Assembly: GCA_003219465.1 (NCBI GenBank)
Contig: QHOX01000167.1
Span: forward strand, 1-39,462
From: Verrucomicrobiota bacterium
GTDB lineage: Bacteria; Verrucomicrobiota; Verrucomicrobiia; Chthoniobacterales; UBA10450
DNA length: 39,462 nt
Direction: 5' to 3'
Shown here: piece by piece, positions 1 to 8,584 of the stretch
How positions within the stretch are numbered: position 1 is the first letter of the stretch
How the letters are laid out: the number at the start of each line of letters is the position of its first letter
Position numbers and translations under genes: made by a program
The notes under the pieces: generated by a model
The model's database searches: none
Told to the model about the DNA's origin: nothing
The model's input: the letters and a program-made list of their open reading frames with translations, nothing else

Positions 1-189
1 CCGCTGCGCTTACGAAGCAGGCTCGGAAAAAAGCGCATAATTTTCACGGTCGTTTTCTACGGCTCGGCAATTTTTGGCTGCAAAACCGTGCAATTCTGCG
101 CGACGCGCTGCAAATATGGGATTGCTGAAATACCTAGCGTCCGCAACGCTGTGCGACACTGTGAAAACGAGCGCAAAAACTCTTTCTTG

Positions 190-230
<41 letters not shown>

Positions 231-345
231 AATTTCCGCAGTCGTTCCACCGCCATCATTTGCGTTGCGCACTGCTTCTTCGCCCAAGTTGCCTGGCTTC
301 TATCTCTCCGGTGTTCGGTAGCCGACTATCTGCTATTTCACCTCA

Positions 346-1482
346 TTAGCGTCCAATCTTTACTCGGATAAATCTTGGCCGGTAACTGTCGACGTCCGCG
401 AGCAGATCGTGGAAATCGAAGCTGTTCACGTCGTACGAAACGAGCAGACGACCGTGTGCGTCGGTGAACTCCGGGTGGACGTGCGCATCATAGGTGAACA
501 GGCTGTGCTGGCTCTCCGGTGTCCAATACACATGCGTCCGATTCCCGAACGGCCCCGCCGGGTTATTCGATGAATACATTACTAACTCCGCGCTGAAGGG
601 GACCAGCGAATCCATCGTGAAAAGTACAAATCGGTTCCCCACCTTTGCCACGCCAAAGCCATTGCCGACTCCTCTCAGTAGACGGGCCGATGACGCCGGG
701 TCCGATGACCAACCTGTTCCGGTATAAAATTCCCAGGCGCCAAGCAGGTTCCCCGACGTCGCCCTGGCAATGTGCAGGTACTTCTCAGTCCCACTTACGT
801 CCTCAGTCCCATAAATGTAGGTGTAGCCGCTCTCTTCCAGCAAAGCCGCCCCGAACATCACGCTGTTCTCACCATGCGTCGGCACCACATTCTCAAGCGT
901 GAGGTCAGGCAGAGCGAACGACGCGATCGCGTTGCCGACCCATTGGAAGTCGAAGATGCCCGGTCCCGTCCGGATAAACTCCATCACGAACACGCGGAGC
1001 CGGTCGCCTTCGACCGTCATGTCCCCCACCCAGTACCATGAGTTTTGGTCGACCCGAATGATCAACGATGTCGGAGATTGGGCCGTCCCGCCGTGCAAAG
1101 TCTGGGCCAGCGCACCATTGTCCTGAACGATCATCGAATTGTTAATGAACGGCTGGCCCCCCGGCCGCGATCCGTCAGCATTTACAAGCCCAAGAAAGGT
1201 GTCGGAAAAATCCCAAACGACGCGACCATCCGGCAACACGACCGACAAAGCGCCATCGGCTCCCGTCCAATCATCCAGCAGCGTGTTATCGTTGCCATAC
1301 GACTCGAACATCGCTTGGAACGCATTGTCCGGCGTAGCCGTCACCGTACGCGCTGGCGCCTCGGCCAGTGCATTCGAACTGACGGCCAGCCACGCCAGCG
1401 AGACCAGAAAGCCGCCTCTCTGAAACCAGCGCCGCGCAAGCGCATTCAGGAACGCAAATCGAAATGAGGACTTTGTCTTCAC
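346..1482 (-). CDS. Secreted DUF5005/DUF4185-like beta-propeller protein
   Basis: A 378-residue protein starting at GTG (1480-1482). Residues about 20-41 form a hydrophobic signal peptide ending in Ala-Leu-Ala-Glu-Ala after a basic N-terminus. The mature part begins with a Trp-Thr-Gly-Ala-Asp-Gly turn, then a segment like DGRVVWDFSDTFLG and a PFINNSMIVQ strand. It ends with a YDAHVHPEF segment and a YRPRFIRVKI strand. That order is what I recall for DUF5005/DUF4185 proteins, which fold as glycosidase-like beta-propellers. No catalytic residues can be assigned, so a sugar-related role is inference from the fold only. It stands alone between the tRNA fragment and the HAF pseudogene. No clear ribosome binding site precedes the GTG. 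Confidence 0.7.
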   Translation of the reverse strand: MKTKSSFRFAFLNALARRWFQRGGFLVSLAWLAVSSNALAEAPARTVTATPDNAFQAMFESYGNDNTLLDDWTGADGALSVVLPDGRVVWDFSDTFLGLVNADGSRPGGQPFINNSMIVQDNGALAQTLHGGTAQSPTSLIIRVDQNSWYWVGDMTVEGDRLRVFVMEFIRTGPGIFDFQWVGNAIASFALPDLTLENVVPTHGENSVMFGAALLEESGYTYIYGTEDVSGTEKYLHIARATSGNLLGAWEFYTGTGWSSDPASSARLLRGVGNGFGVAKVGNRFVLFTMDSLVPFSAELVMYSSNNPAGPFGNRTHVYWTPESQHSLFTYDAHVHPEFTDAHGRLLVSYDVNSFDFHDLLADVDSYRPRFIRVKIGR

Positions 1483-1795
1483 AAAAGTTTAATCGATGGA
1501 CCTCTACTAAAAACGTAGATTCTGTTTGCGCAAACCGAGCAAAAACCGTGAACACATCCGAGAAACTCTATCAGGTTTCCTCTCCGCGGGGCAATGACAA
1601 GATGTTTGTTTGATCGATCAGTACATAAGTGACCGGATCTCCCCCTAGTGCTTCACGCGGACCGGATTCTGTCTCTTTTGCTCTCCACGACAACGACAAA
1701 TGATACAAACAGCTTGCAAGGTTACGGCTTTGCTCTTGCCTGGTGAGCATCACAGCTTTCGATCCGCCTCGCCGAACGCAATCACGTGTTGCAGA
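1483..1795. other. Intergenic stretch, nothing recognised
   Basis: These 313 bases lie between the DUF5005-like gene start and the end of the HAF-repeat pseudogene. Short open frames exist on both strands, but none has a signal peptide, a recognisable motif or a ribosome binding site. I see no RNA gene or clear terminator. Confidence 0.5.
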
Positions 1796-2732
1796 TCAGC
1801 GAGCCAGGAATCCGATGTCTTGTCCGGAAACGGTGACGCTAAAGCCGACGATGTCCCCTCTCGAATTGATGCCAAAAGCAAATGTGTCCGGGCCGGGAGG
1901 CGCGTCGATGGAAGTGAATTGTCCGTTGCGCAGGAGAAATCCGTGCTCTGTGCCGGCGCTGTCCTGGTAACGGCCAACGATATCGCCGGCGTCGTTGATC
2001 CCGAATGCCTCGGTCTGCACCGAGTCGGGAAAATCGAGCTGGGTGAACCTGCCGTCGGCGCTCCGCACAAAGCCATGCTCAACGCCCGGAGTCGTGGTGG
2101 TGAAAGAACCGACAATCGTGCCGGCCTGGTTGAATCCGATGGCGAAGGTGTTGGTCACATCCGCCTCCGGATAGGCGAAGGTCAGGATGTAATTATTGCC
2201 GCGTAAGACGTAGCCTTGGAAGCCGGTCTGCCCATTCGGGTCGGTTGTGAACCATCCCAGGACGTCGCCGCGGTTGTTGATGTCGTTTCCGATTGTGACC
2301 GAGGCGCCCGGCGCGCCATTCCTGAGGCTGAAACTGCCATCACGATTTCGCACAAAGGGACGGTCAATCCCATCGGCGGCCAGATAGTCGCCCGCGGTTT
2401 GACCTGGCTCATTGCTCCGGCCCGCTTCAGTGAATAATGCGCCAGGAACATCGACGGTCAGATAGTTGCCATTCCTGGCGACAAAAGCATGGAGGTTGCC
2501 AATGGCATCAAAGTAGAGGCCGCTGATCAGGCCGTTGGCAGTGATCCCAATGGGCAAGGTAGAGCAGGAAGCACAAAGACTGATTGGAGTGAATGTGTAA
2601 GCGTTACTCGCCGTCGCTGAGTGCGAGTTCTCAGCAGCTGGCGAGCAGGGCGACGGTGAACAGGCACAGCGGGAGGCTTTTCGCCAGCCGAAGCGATCTG
2701 CCTTTTATGGGTCGAGAGTCATTTGGGTTCAT
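1796..2732 (-). pseudogene. HAF-repeat extracellular lipoprotein, split by a frameshift after the signal peptide
   Basis: The body (about 253 residues from a TTG at 2557, open in frame further upstream) is built of HAF-type repeats: strings such as AFGINDAGDIVGRY and IGFNQAGTIVGSF followed by HGFL/HGFV and a short F-T-x-hydrophobic-D strand. These are typical of the 'probable extracellular repeat, HAF family'. The body frame has no normal start codon. Just upstream, an ATG at 2732-2730 opens a 33-residue frame with a basic N-terminus, a hydrophobic core and a lipobox-like LLASC, and then stops at TGA (2633-2631). The body frame is one base out of register with it. Dropping one base near the TGA joins LLASC to ENSHSATASNAYTF. 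The parent gene was therefore probably a lipoprotein; now it is a pseudogene, phase-shifted, or carries a sequencing error. Confidence 0.75.
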
Positions 2733-2985
2733 GTTTTTTTCTTCTTTCTTTGCTCCCGCAAAGCCACGGAATTTCCCGAGGTTTATTCGCGTTTATGAAA
2801 AACCGTCAGAACTCGTCCAGTCGGGCGTCGCCTGATTTTCATGCAGGGCATCGCCTTATATGCGCCGAATCGGCGCGAGCAACTGCACATTTTACGTAGA
2901 CAGCGGTCGCCCGTAAACGTTTCTTGCCATGGCCGCGGGAATTTGTTACAAGGGGCGTAATTTCTTCCAGCCTTAAGAGGGAAAC

Positions 2986-4638
2986 ATGCGAAAATTTAAA
3001 CCGTCTCGGCCGTGCCTTTTACCGTTTCGTCCGCTTCTGATCGTCGCGGCCGCGTCATTGCTAATGTCCGCTGTCGCTCCGAGCACTAAGGCAGATTTAA
3101 TCGCTTATTTCAACTTCGAAGATTCTACGATAGGTGGGTCTCCAGACTTTACGTCGGAGGCGGACCAAGGACTAGGGATTGCCACGACAATCATGACGAA
3201 TTACAATCCCGCTGATATAACGACCGTCAGCTCCACGTTCACTGACAATCGTTGGCCTACTGACGTGGACCCGCCGCTCCTTGCGCTCGGTATGGCTAGC
3301 ACCGCGAACAATAGCCCGGGGGATTTCGATATTCCTCTCTTATCGTCGACGGGTTTGTTTCAGGACATGACATTAAGCTTCGCCGTTAATGTCGCTGGAA
3401 GCGGCTTCACTATGGCTGTGCTTTGGTACAGCATTGATGGAGGAGCAACTTTCATCAATTCGGGTAATTCTGTGGTAATTCCGATCTCTGGGGTCCAGAT
3501 ACTTAGTTTGGCCGTTCCTACCGCGGCCAACAACCAGCCATTACTCGTCCTGCGACTCGAATTCACCGGAGGACAATCAAATGGCGGCAATATCCAAGAC
3601 ATTATCGACAATATCCGAGTAGAGGGCACGATTACTGGAACACCCTCGCCGACGCCTACTGTTACCCCGACGACAACGCCAACCGCAACAGCTACGGCAA
3701 CGCCGACATCCACAGCCACGTTCACGCCTACGCCTACTGCCACGGCGACAGCCTCTGCGACGCCGACTACGACAGCTACTCCCACGGCTACGGCTACGGC
3801 GACGCCGACAGCCACGGCCACGTTCACGCCTACACCTACTGCGACGGCGACACCTACTCCGACCCCGACTACGACAGCCACTCCCACGGCTACGGCTACG
3901 GCGACGCCGACAACCACAGCCACGTTCACACCTACACCTACTGCGACGGCGACAGCTACTCCGACCCCGACTAGTACCCCGAGCTGCATTCCCATCGTGA
4001 TTGAGGGAAGCATCGATGACACCGATCCCACGCAGACTGATAAACTCAACCGCAGCGGTATTCCGCAAACCTGTCCGGCGACTACGACGTGCGCGATCTT
4101 TGGTGACGGGCTGCTGCACCATTACGATTCGTACACGTTCACGAGCACAAGCGGCTCGACGCAGTGTGTCGCGATCGATACCAACACAGCGTGCATGGCC
4201 GCCCGCTTCATCTTCACCGCCGCTTATCTGGGGAGCTTCGATCCGAACAACATCTGCACCAACTGGATTGGAGACTCAGGCTTCAGCCCGGATCCGGATC
4301 AAGCCTTCCAAGTTGAGGTTCCCGCTGGAGAAACGTTGGTGGTAGTGGTCAGCAACGTCACTGCCGACGCAACGTGTCCGGACTACACTGTGACGATAAC
4401 AGGGTTGTGCACTGGCACCACGCCTAGCCCGACGCCAACTTCGACGGCCAGACCTACGCCTATACCGCGTGGAGCGCATCGGCCGAGAGCGCGCCCGACT
4501 CCGCCGCCTCACATAACACCGGTGCCGCCGCCACCTTCGCCACGGCCTACTGCAGCGCCGCGGCCTACTCCGCCGCCTCACCTGACACCGGTGCCCACTC
4601 CCTCTTCGCCACGCCCCACTCCAGCACCGCGGCCATAG
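2986..4638 (+). CDS. Secreted protein with Thr/Pro-rich tandem-repeat linker
   Basis: A 550-residue protein with ribosome binding site AGAGGG five to six bases before ATG. Residues 1-36 are a signal peptide (basic start, [16 protein letters not shown] core, cleavage near KADL). Residues 37-215 look like a beta-rich, lamin-G or jelly-roll-like domain starting LIAYFNFED; this fold is an inference. Residues about 220-332 are a low-complexity Thr/Pro/Ala linker of three tandem units. Residues 333-480 form a second domain with eight or more Cys, probably disulfide-bonded, resembling a pre-peptidase C-terminal type beta-sandwich. The tail is Pro/Arg-rich with two 23-residue repeats and has no sortase or PEP-CTERM anchor. 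A role in adhesion or polymer binding is inference. The gene stands alone on the plus strand. Confidence 0.85.
   Translation: MRKFKPSRPCLLPFRPLLIVAAASLLMSAVAPSTKADLIAYFNFEDSTIGGSPDFTSEADQGLGIATTIMTNYNPADITTVSSTFTDNRWPTDVDPPLLALGMASTANNSPGDFDIPLLSSTGLFQDMTLSFAVNVAGSGFTMAVLWYSIDGGATFINSGNSVVIPISGVQILSLAVPTAANNQPLLVLRLEFTGGQSNGGNIQDIIDNIRVEGTITGTPSPTPTVTPTTTPTATATATPTSTATFTPTPTATATASATPTTTATPTATATATPTATATFTPTPTATATPTPTPTTTATPTATATATPTTTATFTPTPTATATATPTPTSTPSCIPIVIEGSIDDTDPTQTDKLNRSGIPQTCPATTTCAIFGDGLLHHYDSYTFTSTSGSTQCVAIDTNTACMAARFIFTAAYLGSFDPNNICTNWIGDSGFSPDPDQAFQVEVPAGETLVVVVSNVTADATCPDYTVTITGLCTGTTPSPTPTSTARPTPIPRGAHRPRARPTPPPHITPVPPPPSPRPTAAPRPTPPPHLTPVPTPSSPRPTPAPRP
3682..3981 (+). repeat. 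Three tandem 102-bp units encoding the Thr/Pro/Ala linker
   Basis: Units begin at 3682, 3784 and 3886; the third is shortened. Each encodes about 34 residues on the plan TATATATP, T-x-[13 protein letters not shown]-x, then a Pro/Thr run. The copies differ by point changes but keep the frame and length. Inside each unit a hexameric acg-gct/acg-gcg pattern recurs, giving nested repeats. The antisense strand shows long artefactual open frames because of this periodicity. Confidence 0.9.
4492..4629 (+). repeat. Two tandem 69-bp units encoding a Pro-rich tail
   Basis: Two adjacent units (4492-4560 and 4561-4629) each encode 23 residues starting RPTPPPH and ending SPRPT-x-AP. They form the extreme C-terminus of the Thr/Pro-repeat protein, which ends two codons later. 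Their base composition and residues differ from the 102-bp linker units, so they expanded separately. Confidence 0.85.
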
Positions 4639-4928
4639 GCTAACACTACACACCGGCGTTTTGCGTTGGGCGAACGTCCGCGATACGCGGTGATCAAACT
4701 TGGAGCCATGAAGCTTATGCGTTAGACTTTCGTCAATTTGAAACGCGAAGAAATTGATTCGCCTGGCCTTAGAGACAAGCGGCCCTCGACCTGCCGCCGA
4801 ACGGCGTCTGTTCCCGTAAGTTTCCGCGTACGCGAGCGGTAGGCCGTTTTAGAATCGACTTTGCGCCGCAACCTCTGACTGCGTTTCTGGAACTGGAATC
4901 AGCCCTTCACTCCTCCAAGGCCCCCGGT

Positions 4929-5435
4929 TTATTTCTCAGATGTGGCATTGGATTCAAAACGACTAATGATGTCGGTGGCGAACCGCTCTGAAAACCCAGC
5001 GATAAACCCCCACAACAAAGCCTTTCCATAATCCCCGCCGGTCGCACAGTGAACCTTAAAAAGCACGGGCAATCCTATCTCGCTGTTGGTTGGATCGTCG
5101 GGGACAAAGTGGGGAAAGAGTTCCCCTTGTAGCATCCCGGAGACAAAGAGAATATAAGTAACCAGGGCAAGGATGCCGCCTGTGAGCGGCGAGAGACACA
5201 CATATACCCATGAATTTGCCAGCAGCGTGAGGTCGTCGTCGGACATCGTTTTCAGGCGGCGCTGGAGCCCGACAACGCCACCGACCACGCCAACAGTGAA
5301 TATCGCCAATGCGGTGGGCACGCCGCCATGGTACAAGGCGTAGAACGAACCTGGGATGATGATACACAAGAGAACCGCCAACGCACTCACAAGTCGATTG
5401 CTGACCGTCCGAATCAACCTTAACTTTTCGTTCAT
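4929..5435 (-). CDS. Small integral membrane protein, unknown function
   Basis: A 168-residue protein whose start follows a GGGAA stretch a few bases upstream on the minus strand. Four membrane segments can be read at about residues 12-35, 38-57, 75-99 and 137-156. A basic and acidic loop (LQRRLKTMSDDDL) lies between the second and third. A polar loop with a single Cys (VHCATGGDYGKAL) precedes the last. The end reads FIAGFSERFATDIISRFE. A G-F-S-E-R-hydrophobic motif after the last membrane helix is familiar from many uncharacterised bacterial membrane proteins, but I cannot give it a function. It is isolated, facing away from the Thr/Pro-repeat gene. Confidence 0.7.
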   Translation of the reverse strand: MNEKLRLIRTVSNRLVSALAVLLCIIIPGSFYALYHGGVPTALAIFTVGVVGGVVGLQRRLKTMSDDDLTLLANSWVYVCLSPLTGGILALVTYILFVSGMLQGELFPHFVPDDPTNSEIGLPVLFKVHCATGGDYGKALLWGFIAGFSERFATDIISRFESNATSEK

Positions 5436-5712
5436 AGGGAAGGGAATAAGTGTTCAGGCGGGTCTAACGAGATATAGATGGAATTTTTCCGTCTAATCGG
5501 CCTGCTTACCTGGGGAGAGCCCGACAAAAGCGGAATCATGGCGAGAATTGTGCCCGACTATTCGACATTTGGGAAGCACAATGATTCACGGTCGATTCTT
5601 TTCGAGTTGGAGAAAAGCTGTGCTGGAATTCTCAAACGAAATGCCGTTCTCGTTTGTCTAAACGCCTCGCTGAGGGTGGGATCTACGATTCGCAAGAACG
5701 GCTCAATTCTCA

Positions 5713-5727
5713 GGTTCCGTAGGAACC
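5713..5727. promoter_or_regulatory. Perfect inverted repeat upstream of a small exported protein
   Basis: GGTTCC-GTA-GGAACC is a perfect inverted repeat with 6-bp arms, 24 bases before the next start codon. It could be an operator or a short hairpin in the 5' leader. No other copy was noticed near genes in this window. Confidence 0.35.
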
Positions 5728-5750
5728 CTAACCAAGAAAGTTAGCTGCAA

Positions 5751-6200
5751 ATGAAAATCACAATGAAACTACAAATCGTCGTGCTCGCTGCGCTATCGCT
5801 CGGCATCGCAAGCCTGTGCTCTGCACAGAGCGATGCTCCTTATACCGAAGGTCCAGTCTGGAACGTTACGATGGTCAAAACTAAGGCGGGCATGACCGAC
5901 GAATACCTCAAAGGCCTCGCCAAGACGTTGAAGGCTTCGCTTGAGGAAGCGAAGAAGCAGAATCTTGTCCTCGATTACAAGATCCTGCTCGGCGACGCCT
6001 CTACACCGCAGGACTTCAACATCCTGATAATGGTGGAATCGAAGAACATGGCCGCGCAGGATAACGCTCGCGAAAAGTTTGATCCGAACGCCAGAAAGGT
6101 CGTGGGCACAATCGATCAACAGCAGGCGTTGCAAGTGAAACGCCTTGATATTCGCGAGATCGTTGGCACGAAGCTCATGCGCGAAATCACGCTGAAGTAA
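5751..6200 (+). CDS. Small exported protein, possible dimeric alpha/beta-barrel fold
   Basis: A 149-residue protein. Residues 1-26 are a signal peptide (start at the first or fifth codon, both ATG; hydrophobic core; cleavage after CSAQ). The mature part opens with a strand like VWNVTMVKTKAGMTDEYL, a helix rich in Lys/Leu, a strand VLDYKILLGDAS, then FNILIMVESKNMAA. Strand, Lys/Leu-rich helix and strand in this order resemble the dimeric alpha/beta-barrel (NIPSNAP or antibiotic monooxygenase-like) fold. That is structural guesswork, and no catalytic residues are visible. The gene follows a perfect inverted repeat and stands alone; a decayed gene remnant lies just downstream. Confidence 0.75.
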   Translation: MKITMKLQIVVLAALSLGIASLCSAQSDAPYTEGPVWNVTMVKTKAGMTDEYLKGLAKTLKASLEEAKKQNLVLDYKILLGDASTPQDFNILIMVESKNMAAQDNAREKFDPNARKVVGTIDQQQALQVKRLDIREIVGTKLMREITLK

Positions 6201-6292
6201 TCCCGCGTGCTCGATTAATTCGGGGATCTGATGCCATCGCCGGTGAGGAATCGCTCATCGTCGTCTGTGGGGTACCGGCAGGAGCGACGTAG

Positions 6293-6519
6293 TGTGAAAT
6301 TCGCAAAACCATTTTCAGTTGGACGCGGGCGAGATTCCCCCTGCACATTCGTTCGACGATAGAGCTTACGATCAACGAAACGCCGATTATCACAGTAATC
6401 GGCAAGGCATTTGGGATGTCGGGCACGCGCCCAGAGGTCAATCAAATCGCAGAAAGAGGCTGCCCCAGTATGCTGTTTGGGAGATTCATCCCGTGATGGC
6501 GTTGCACGTGGTTCAATAA
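6293..6519 (+). pseudogene. Decayed remnant of a hypothetical exported protein (C-terminal part)
   Basis: Two reading frames join into one plausible protein end. The first, from the codon after a TAG at 6290-6292, reads through ELTINETPIITVIGKAF to 6412. The second continues with WDVGHAPRGQSNRRKR and ends in AVWEIHPVMALHVVQ before TAA at 6517-6519. One missing T in the TTT run at 6410-6412 would restore a continuous AFWDVGHAP string. I recall WEIHPV-type endings from uncharacterised secreted proteins of soil bacteria, so I read this as a broken gene. The frame is also open before the TAG (6233-6289), so there may be a second lesion. No start codon or signal peptide was found. Chance open frames are the alternative. 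Confidence 0.45.
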
Positions 6520-6583
6520 ATTGCTTAGAGATTTGTGGTTTTCTATCTCGCAAGCCGCCGGCGTGATCTCATATGATTCTTTG

Positions 6584-8311
6584 ATGAAAACGATAACTCT
6601 CCCATTAAGAAATTTAATGAACCGCTCGCCTTCGTGCGCGTTTCTTCTGATTCTGTTCCTGCTTGTCTGCTTTGCTACTCCACCAAGCGCGCAAGCGATC
6701 AGTCCGCCGCCGGATGGGTGCTACACTGGATTCACAACGGCGGAAGGATGTAATTCGCTTCAGAGCCTCACCACCGGCGTTGGAAACACAGGGGTTGGTT
6801 GGTATTCGCTCTTTGCCAACAGCATCGGAAGTTACAATACCGCGATTGGCGCGGGCGCGCTGGACCTCAACAACGCAGACAACAATACGGCCACCGGCGC
6901 GGCAGCACTTTTGCTCAACACGACCGGCGACAACAACACGGCTACCGGGGCAGACGCGCTTGTCTTAAACACTACCGGGACACAAAACACCGCTAACGGG
7001 GCATTCGCCCTTTACAACACGGTGGGCAGCGGCAACATCGGGATAGGATATCAGGCTGGATTCGCTCTTACCAACGGCAATAGCAATATCGCGATCGGCA
7101 ACATTGGCGTTGCTGGCGAGTCAAATACAATTCGTATTGGCGATCCGGCGGTTCACGCAGGCATCTTTCTAGCCGGGATTACTGCAATGAGTCCCGCAGC
7201 ACCGAATCAGGCAGTGCTGGTAAATCCTGCGACCGGCCAATTGGGCAGTGCCGATGTCAGTAGCTTTGGGGTGGTCAGCACCGATCCAGGGAATACCGCC
7301 GTTGGCGATCAGGTACTCGTTTCCAACACGGGAGAATCCAACACCGGCACGGGCTTCCGTGCCCTATTTAGCAATACAAGCGGCGCTGGCAACGCAGCCA
7401 CCGGCGCTGAAGCGCTGGAAAACAATGACAGCGGAGGATACAACGACGCTGTGGGGGCCTTTGCGCTCTCTAGCAACATTGATGGATCATTCAATAATGC
7501 TTTTGGCAATACCGCGCTTTCTTTAAACATCCATGCCTCGGAAAACACTGCCATCGGCGATCTGGCTCTCGCGAACAATGACTCAACTGGAAACGGCAAG
7601 GCGCAGTTCAACACGGCCGTTGGCGCACAGGCGCTTCTTACCAACACTGACGGCGATTCAAACAACGCCGTTGGTGTTTACGCGCTCGGCTTCAACACTA
7701 CTGGCGCGTTTAACCAGGCTATTGGTGTTTCTGCGCTTTTGAATAATACGACTGGCAGCTTCAATGTCGCCATAGGTGACACTGCCGGCAATAACGTTAC
7801 CACGGCTGATAATGTTATCTGTATCGGCGATCTGGTCGCAGGGGACAACGTGAGCGACAGCTGCTATATCGGCAATATCTTCGGTCAGCCCGGCGGCTCG
7901 CAAGCGGTCTATATAAGTGGAGACGGCAAACTGGGGTTCCAAGTTTCTTCGCGGCGCTTCAAAGACGAGATCAAGCCCATGGACAATGCAAGTGAACTAA
8001 TCTACCGCCTCAAGCCGGTGAGCTTTCGCTACAAGGCGGAGATTGAACCGAGTCGCCCGCTCGGCTTTGGACTCATTGCAGAGGACGTAGCAGAGTTAAG
8101 TCCTGATCTGCTGACTCGTGATGGCAATGGGAAATTGGGCTCCGTCCGCTACGACGCAGTGAACGCGATGTTGCTCAATGAGTTTCTCAAAGAGCATCGA
8201 ACAGTGCAAGAGCTAAGCGACCGTGAAAGAGCAGGCATCGCAACTCCAGAAAGTGAGCGCACAGCTCGCCACGGGACGAGTCCGTCCGACTGGCGGACTT
8301 GCACTGAGTAA
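6584..8311 (+). CDS. Head-repeat surface protein with C-terminal endosialidase-type chaperone (peptidase S74) domain, frameshifted tail
   Basis: The ATG at 6584 opens directly on a signal peptide (basic start, CAFLLILFLLVCFATP core, cleavage near SAQA). The frame is open further upstream to 6521, but that extension looks non-coding. Residues about 60-440 are YadA-head-like repeats of the type G-x-x-NTA-x-G-x-x-AL-x-x-NT, in two blocks separated by a linker (NQAVLVNPATGQLGSADVSS). Residues about 465-555 match the intramolecular chaperone of endosialidase: SSRRFKDEIKPM, the stretch LKPVSFRYK, then GFGLIAEDVAEL and a VRYDAVNAMLLNEFLKEH helix. This domain normally trimerises fibres and is cleaved off. 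The final 32 residues (SDRERAGIATP...) are out of frame: near 8216 the sequence shifts one base, and the natural coiled-coil tail continues to 8345. A trimeric adhesin-like role is inferred. Confidence 0.82.
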   Translation: MKTITLPLRNLMNRSPSCAFLLILFLLVCFATPPSAQAISPPPDGCYTGFTTAEGCNSLQSLTTGVGNTGVGWYSLFANSIGSYNTAIGAGALDLNNADNNTATGAAALLLNTTGDNNTATGADALVLNTTGTQNTANGAFALYNTVGSGNIGIGYQAGFALTNGNSNIAIGNIGVAGESNTIRIGDPAVHAGIFLAGITAMSPAAPNQAVLVNPATGQLGSADVSSFGVVSTDPGNTAVGDQVLVSNTGESNTGTGFRALFSNTSGAGNAATGAEALENNDSGGYNDAVGAFALSSNIDGSFNNAFGNTALSLNIHASENTAIGDLALANNDSTGNGKAQFNTAVGAQALLTNTDGDSNNAVGVYALGFNTTGAFNQAIGVSALLNNTTGSFNVAIGDTAGNNVTTADNVICIGDLVAGDNVSDSCYIGNIFGQPGGSQAVYISGDGKLGFQVSSRRFKDEIKPMDNASELIYRLKPVSFRYKAEIEPSRPLGFGLIAEDVAELSPDLLTRDGNGKLGSVRYDAVNAMLLNEFLKEHRTVQELSDRERAGIATPESERTARHGTSPSDWRTCTE

Positions 8312-8345
8312 ACCTGCGTCCCATCCGGTCGCCAGGAACGAGTAA
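8217..8345 (+). other. Out-of-frame C-terminal tail of the S74-domain protein
   Basis: Read in the frame starting at 8217, this gives ATVKEQASQLQKVSAQLA and then a short Gly/Leu/Lys-rich end closing with TAA at 8343-8345. Heptad-like Val/Leu/Gln spacing fits the coiled coil that usually follows the S74 domain. The upstream frame instead runs into SDRERAGI and a TGA at 8309. One extra base (or two missing) near 8213-8217 explains the switch. From 8346 to 8584 no supported gene was seen. Confidence 0.7.
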
Positions 8346-8584
8346 AGCAATCACCGCCGCGCAATCACAGCTTTCGGTTTGGTCGCTCCCGTACCGCTCC
8401 CGCGTACGTACGCATGCGCGAGACAGACAACAACCGCGCTGCCGGGACTCGCAACAAGTGTGGGCTGCCCTGCAGTTTCTGTCTTGACACCGTACGGGCT
8501 GGGCGGCGAGCATCGAGTTCGCGCAAGTTGTTCAGGCGTCTCCCCAAGAGCTCCACCTGACCACTTTCCGCAAGGCAACCGCGA

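Noticed and set aside
1-189. A group I intron splitting the CAU tRNA, as known for some tRNA-Ile genes.
   Set aside because: No P7-type conserved core and no 3' exon could be found in the 189 bases available.
1571-1753. A 60-codon minus-strand frame between the DUF5005-like and HAF genes.
   Set aside because: Composition and residues look random and there is no ribosome binding site.
3360-4122. Long minus-strand frames rich in Val/Gly or Arg opposite the Thr/Pro repeats.
   Set aside because: They are produced by the codon periodicity of the plus-strand repeat and have no start signal or domain.
4640-4733. A possible integron attC site: GGCTAAC near 4640 and GCGTTAGAC near 4725.
   Set aside because: The outer boxes pair with one mismatch, but the inner L boxes do not pair and no cassette array or integrase is seen.
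5478-5744. An 88-codon plus-strand frame before the small exported protein.
   Set aside because: No ribosome binding site, no recognisable motif and an inverted repeat inside its end; probably a leader region.
8346-8584. Short frames on both strands between the S74 protein and the YVTN gene, with a TTGACA at about 8485.
   Set aside because: No family resemblance, and the -10 region for the TTGACA is poor.
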